From: an uncultured Erysipelotrichaceae bacterium
GTDB taxonomy: Bacteria > Bacillota_I > Bacilli_A > RF39 > UBA660
DNA length: 39,867 nt
Direction of reading: 5' to 3'
NCBI GenBank assembly: GCA_902783435.1
Contig: CACZQV010000031.1
Location: 1-39,867 of the forward strand
Of this stretch, positions 38,260-39,867 are shown one piece after another. The notes under the pieces are model-generated. The model was given only the letters and a program-made list of their open reading frames with translations. It was not told where the DNA came from and made no database searches. The position numbers were made by a program, and so were the translations under genes. The stretch's first letter is position 1; each line of letters begins with the position of its first letter.

Positions 38260-39867
38260 ATGGGATTATTAAAAAAACTATTTGATCATGAATATAAAGA
38301 ATTAAGAAGGTTTACAAAAATAGCTGATGAAGTAATGGCTTTAGAAGAAGAATATTCTAAGTTAACTGATACAGAACTTCAAAATAAAACAGAAGAATTT
38401 AAAAATAGATTAAAAAATGGAGAAACACTAGATGACATCCTAGTAGAAGCTTTTGCTACAGCAAGAGAAGCTTCATGGAGAGTTATTGGTGAAAAACATT
38501 TCTATGTACAAATATTAGGTGGTTTAGCTATTCACTATGGTAATATTGCAGAAATGAAAACTGGTGAAGGAAAAACATTAACTTCAGTTCTACCAGCATA
38601 CTTAAATGCCTTAACTGGAGAAGGAGTACACATTATTACTGTTAATGAATACCTAGCTGGACGTGATGCTGAATGGATGGGTGGAATACATCGTTTCCTA
38701 GGCCTTTCTGTAGGTGTTAATACAAGAGATATGGAACCAGCAGAAAAACAAGAAGCATATAATTGTGATATCTTGTATTCTACTAATAATGAAATAGGAT
38801 TTGACTACTTAAGAGATAACATGGTAGTACGTAAAGAAGATAGAGTACAAAGACCATTGAACTTTGCTATTATCGATGAGGTTGACTCAGTACTTATTGA
38901 TGAAGCTAGAACTCCATTAATTATAAGTGGTGGAGAAATGGCTAATGCTAATTTATATATTCAAGCAGATCAATATGCTAAGAGTTTAAAATTAGATAAA
39001 GATTATATTTATGATGAAAAAACTAAAAGTGTTAATTTAACTGAAGCAGGAGCTGATAAGGCAGAAGCTAAGTTTAATATAGCTAACTTATATGATGTAA
39101 ATAACTCAACTTTATTACATTTTATTAATCAAGCATTACGTGCAAACTATGCTATGAAAAATGATGTAGATTACGTAGTACAAGATGGAGAAATAGTAAT
39201 AGTTGATCAATTTACTGGACGTTTAATGAAAGGTAGAGCATACTCTGATGGACTTCATCAAGCAATAGAAGCAAAAGAAGGAGTAAATATCAATCAAGAA
39301 ACAAAGACACTTGCTACTATCACATTCCAAAACTTATTCAGAATGTATAAGAAATTATCAGGTATGACTGGTACTGCTAAAACAGAAGAAGAAGAATTTA
39401 GAAATATCTATAACATGTATGTTATTGAAATTCCAACTAATAAACCAGTTATAAGAATTGATGCACCAGATTTAGTATATGCAACAAAAGAAGCAAAATA
39501 TAAAGCAATTATTGAATTTGTAAAAGATAGATATGAAAAAGGACAACCAGTACTTATTGGTACTATAGCTATTGAAACTTCAGAATTAATTAGTAGTTTA
39601 TTAAAACAAGCAAAAATACCACATGAAGTATTAAATGCTAAGAACCATGAACGTGAAGCAGAAATTATTTCAAAGATTGGTTTAGGTAAATCAGTAACTA
39701 TCGCTACAAACATGGCTGGTCGTGGTACTGATATTAAACTATCTGATGATATAAGAGAATTAGGTGGACTTTGTGTTGTTGGTACTGAAAGACATGAATC
39801 ACGTCGTATTGATAACCAATTACGTGGACGTTCAGGACGTCAAGGAGATCCAGGTTATACACAATTC
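38260..39867 (+). CDS. secA: Protein translocase ATPase SecA, partial at window end
   Basis: The motor that pushes preproteins through SecYEG. The frame is open from the ATG at 38260 to the last base of the window: 536 codons with no stop, against about 800-840 expected, so the C-terminal third is cut off by the window edge. Visible parts: NBD1 with Walker [10 protein letters not shown] near 103-111 and [19 protein letters not shown] near 207-225, the preprotein cross-linking region (about 226-340), and NBD2 up to [21 protein letters not shown] and [11 protein letters not shown] near 520-532. TAAGGAGATAAGAAC precedes the ATG. Confidence 0.95.
   Translation, partial: MGLLKKLFDHEYKELRRFTKIADEVMALEEEYSKLTDTELQNKTEEFKNRLKNGETLDDILVEAFATAREASWRVIGEKHFYVQILGGLAIHYGNIAEMKTGEGKTLTSVLPAYLNALTGEGVHIITVNEYLAGRDAEWMGGIHRFLGLSVGVNTRDMEPAEKQEAYNCDILYSTNNEIGFDYLRDNMVVRKEDRVQRPLNFAIIDEVDSVLIDEARTPLIISGGEMANANLYIQADQYAKSLKLDKDYIYDEKTKSVNLTEAGADKAEAKFNIANLYDVNNSTLLHFINQALRANYAMKNDVDYVVQDGEIVIVDQFTGRLMKGRAYSDGLHQAIEAKEGVNINQETKTLATITFQNLFRMYKKLSGMTGTAKTEEEEFRNIYNMYVIEIPTNKPVIRIDAPDLVYATKEAKYKAIIEFVKDRYEKGQPVLIGTIAIETSELISSLLKQAKIPHEVLNAKNHEREAEIISKIGLGKSVTIATNMAGRGTDIKLSDDIRELGGLCVVGTERHESRRIDNQLRGRSGRQGDPGYTQF

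Overview
The window is a gene-dense, AT-rich (roughly 30 % GC by eye) bacterial chromosome segment of about 39.9 kb. It reads as a low-GC Firmicute (Bacilli-like) with a normal code: TGA is a true stop (ends at 24162 and 27835) and Trp is TGG, so it does not use the Mollicutes code. The cell has a wall (PBP1a, MurA, Mbl, a WecA/TagO-type transferase) and carries sporulation-signalling genes (SpoIIR, a SpoIIQ-like LytM protein). My inference is an uncultured Bacilli lineage near Erysipelotrichia or the walled relatives of Mollicutes. No IS element, CRISPR array, tRNA or rRNA is visible.

Layout. 1-4.9 kb: rsmG, noc, parA, parB, mscS and a DUF951 gene (16S methylation and chromosome segregation). 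4.9-8.4 kb: an AbgT-type transporter, a short AraC-type regulator on the minus strand, and an orphan VirD4/TraG-like ATPase. 8.5-12.3 kb: ychF, a metallophosphoesterase, a zinc-ribbon membrane protein (minus), then rpsF-ssb-rpsR. 12.34-12.71 kb is the only gene-free stretch over 300 bases; it holds a structured RNA that looks like 6S RNA, a strong terminator, and a promoter inside a perfect 28-bp palindrome. 12.7-19.6 kb: a long operon with a stand-alone GdpP-type DHH protein, rplI, dnaB, an M23/LysM/G5 protein, walJ, rlmH, ung and a CmpB-type membrane protein. 19.7-23.7 kb: a small lipoprotein, then pta, a LemA-like gene and PBP1a on the minus strand. 23.8-29.8 kb: DUF1934-argS, rpoE, then prfA, a zinc-ribbon gene, prmC, spoIIR and mntP. 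29.8-34.3 kb: fba-murA, a degenerate SGNH-like protein, rpmE, rpiB, DUF1146 and spoIIQ-like. 34.3-39.87 kb: mbl, the tagO-like gene, a LytTR regulator, csp, hpf and secA, which runs off the window end.

The gene order follows, as I recall it, the Bacillus subtilis order from gidB through secA with most intervening genes absent, so this looks like a compacted origin-proximal arm. The genes are mostly information processing, segregation, wall synthesis and translation control. The promoters have a marked style: most -10 boxes carry an extended TGn motif, often TGTTATAAT, with a weak or absent -35.

I found no obviously new multi-gene defence or mobile system. The best leads are the 6S-like RNA; the palindromic promoter of the c-di-AMP-phosphodiesterase-like operon; a Noc protein without its membrane helix and with a long acidic linker; the orphan VirD4-like ATPase; the terminator hairpin that also holds the spoIIR ribosome-binding site; the rpsF leader that can sequester its own Shine-Dalgarno; and a small CxxC protein between prfA and prmC.
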